From Mageeibacillus sp. UBA1243 (lineage in GTDB: Bacteria; Bacillota; Clostridia; UBA1212): a stretch of DNA of 5,824 nt. Where the stretch lies: contig DBWH01000055.1 of NCBI GenBank assembly GCA_002308595.1, forward strand, positions 54,287 to 60,110. Direction: 5' to 3'. Positions within the stretch are counted from its first letter, which is position 1, and every line of letters begins with the position of its first letter. Below, piece by piece: positions 5,801 to 5,824 of this stretch. The translations under genes were made by a program, and so were the position numbers. Under the pieces are notes generated by a model. It made no database searches. It was given only the letters and a program-made list of their open reading frames with translations, and was not told the origin of the DNA.

Positions 5801-5824
5801 GGAGCCAATGGTGGGAATCGGACC
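5800..5824 (-). tRNA. tRNA 3' end, probably tRNA-Gly, rest outside window
   Basis: The - strand reads, in order, the last two bases of the T-stem 5' side (GG), a seven-base T-loop TCCGATT, T-stem 3' side CCCAC, acceptor strand CATTGGC, discriminator T73 and an encoded CCA. The implied acceptor 5' strand GCCAATG, with G1-C72, C2-G71 and U73, fits glycine identity. Cys tRNAs share U73 but usually have G2-C71. The anticodon is not in view, so the identity is inference. The T-loop has C where the near-universal T55 should be. Confidence 0.72.

Overview
The window looks like a chromosomal segment of a Gram-positive, clostridia-type Firmicute of roughly balanced GC content. The evidence is the linked trio ireB - ruvX - DUF1292, which is a conserved Firmicutes cluster, the short clostridial/archaeal-type SufC-SufB pair, purine-rich Shine-Dalgarno sites, and a CysRS whose region after KMSKS resembles clostridial forms. 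No genus can be named from the sequence alone.

Positions 1-3985, + strand: one tight gene series, probably a single operon, with gaps of 3, 12, 22, 4 and 30 bases. It holds the 3' part of a SufC-type ABC ATPase (its start and Walker A lie outside the window), a 310-residue SufB/SufD-type scaffold, full-length cysteinyl-tRNA synthetase (cysS), the IreB regulatory phosphoprotein, the Holliday-junction resolvase-like RuvX/YqgF, and a small DUF1292 protein. A rho-independent terminator at 3956-3985 closes it. The first two genes form a minimal Fe-S cluster assembly system. cysS charges cysteine, which is also the usual sulfur source for cluster assembly. The last three genes form a housekeeping block. 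No cysteine desulfurase is in view.

Positions 3995-5824, - strand: a second terminator (3995-4022) faces the first and serves a convergent gene for a membrane-bound diguanylate cyclase (4052-5476: two membrane segments, Cache-like sensor domain, HAMP, GGDEF). Upstream lie a leader of about 210 bases with a strong hairpin and, in a very AT-rich patch, a good promoter (TTGTTA - 17 bp - TATAAT). At the right edge is the 3' end of a - strand tRNA, most likely tRNA-Gly, followed at once by a perfect 20-bp inverted repeat.

No mobile element, CRISPR array or clearly new multi-gene system is visible. The points most worth a second look are the structured leader of the cyclase gene, the perfect hairpin abutting the tRNA, the IreB N-terminus without the usual phospho-threonine pair, and the cysteine cluster in the cyclase sensor domain.
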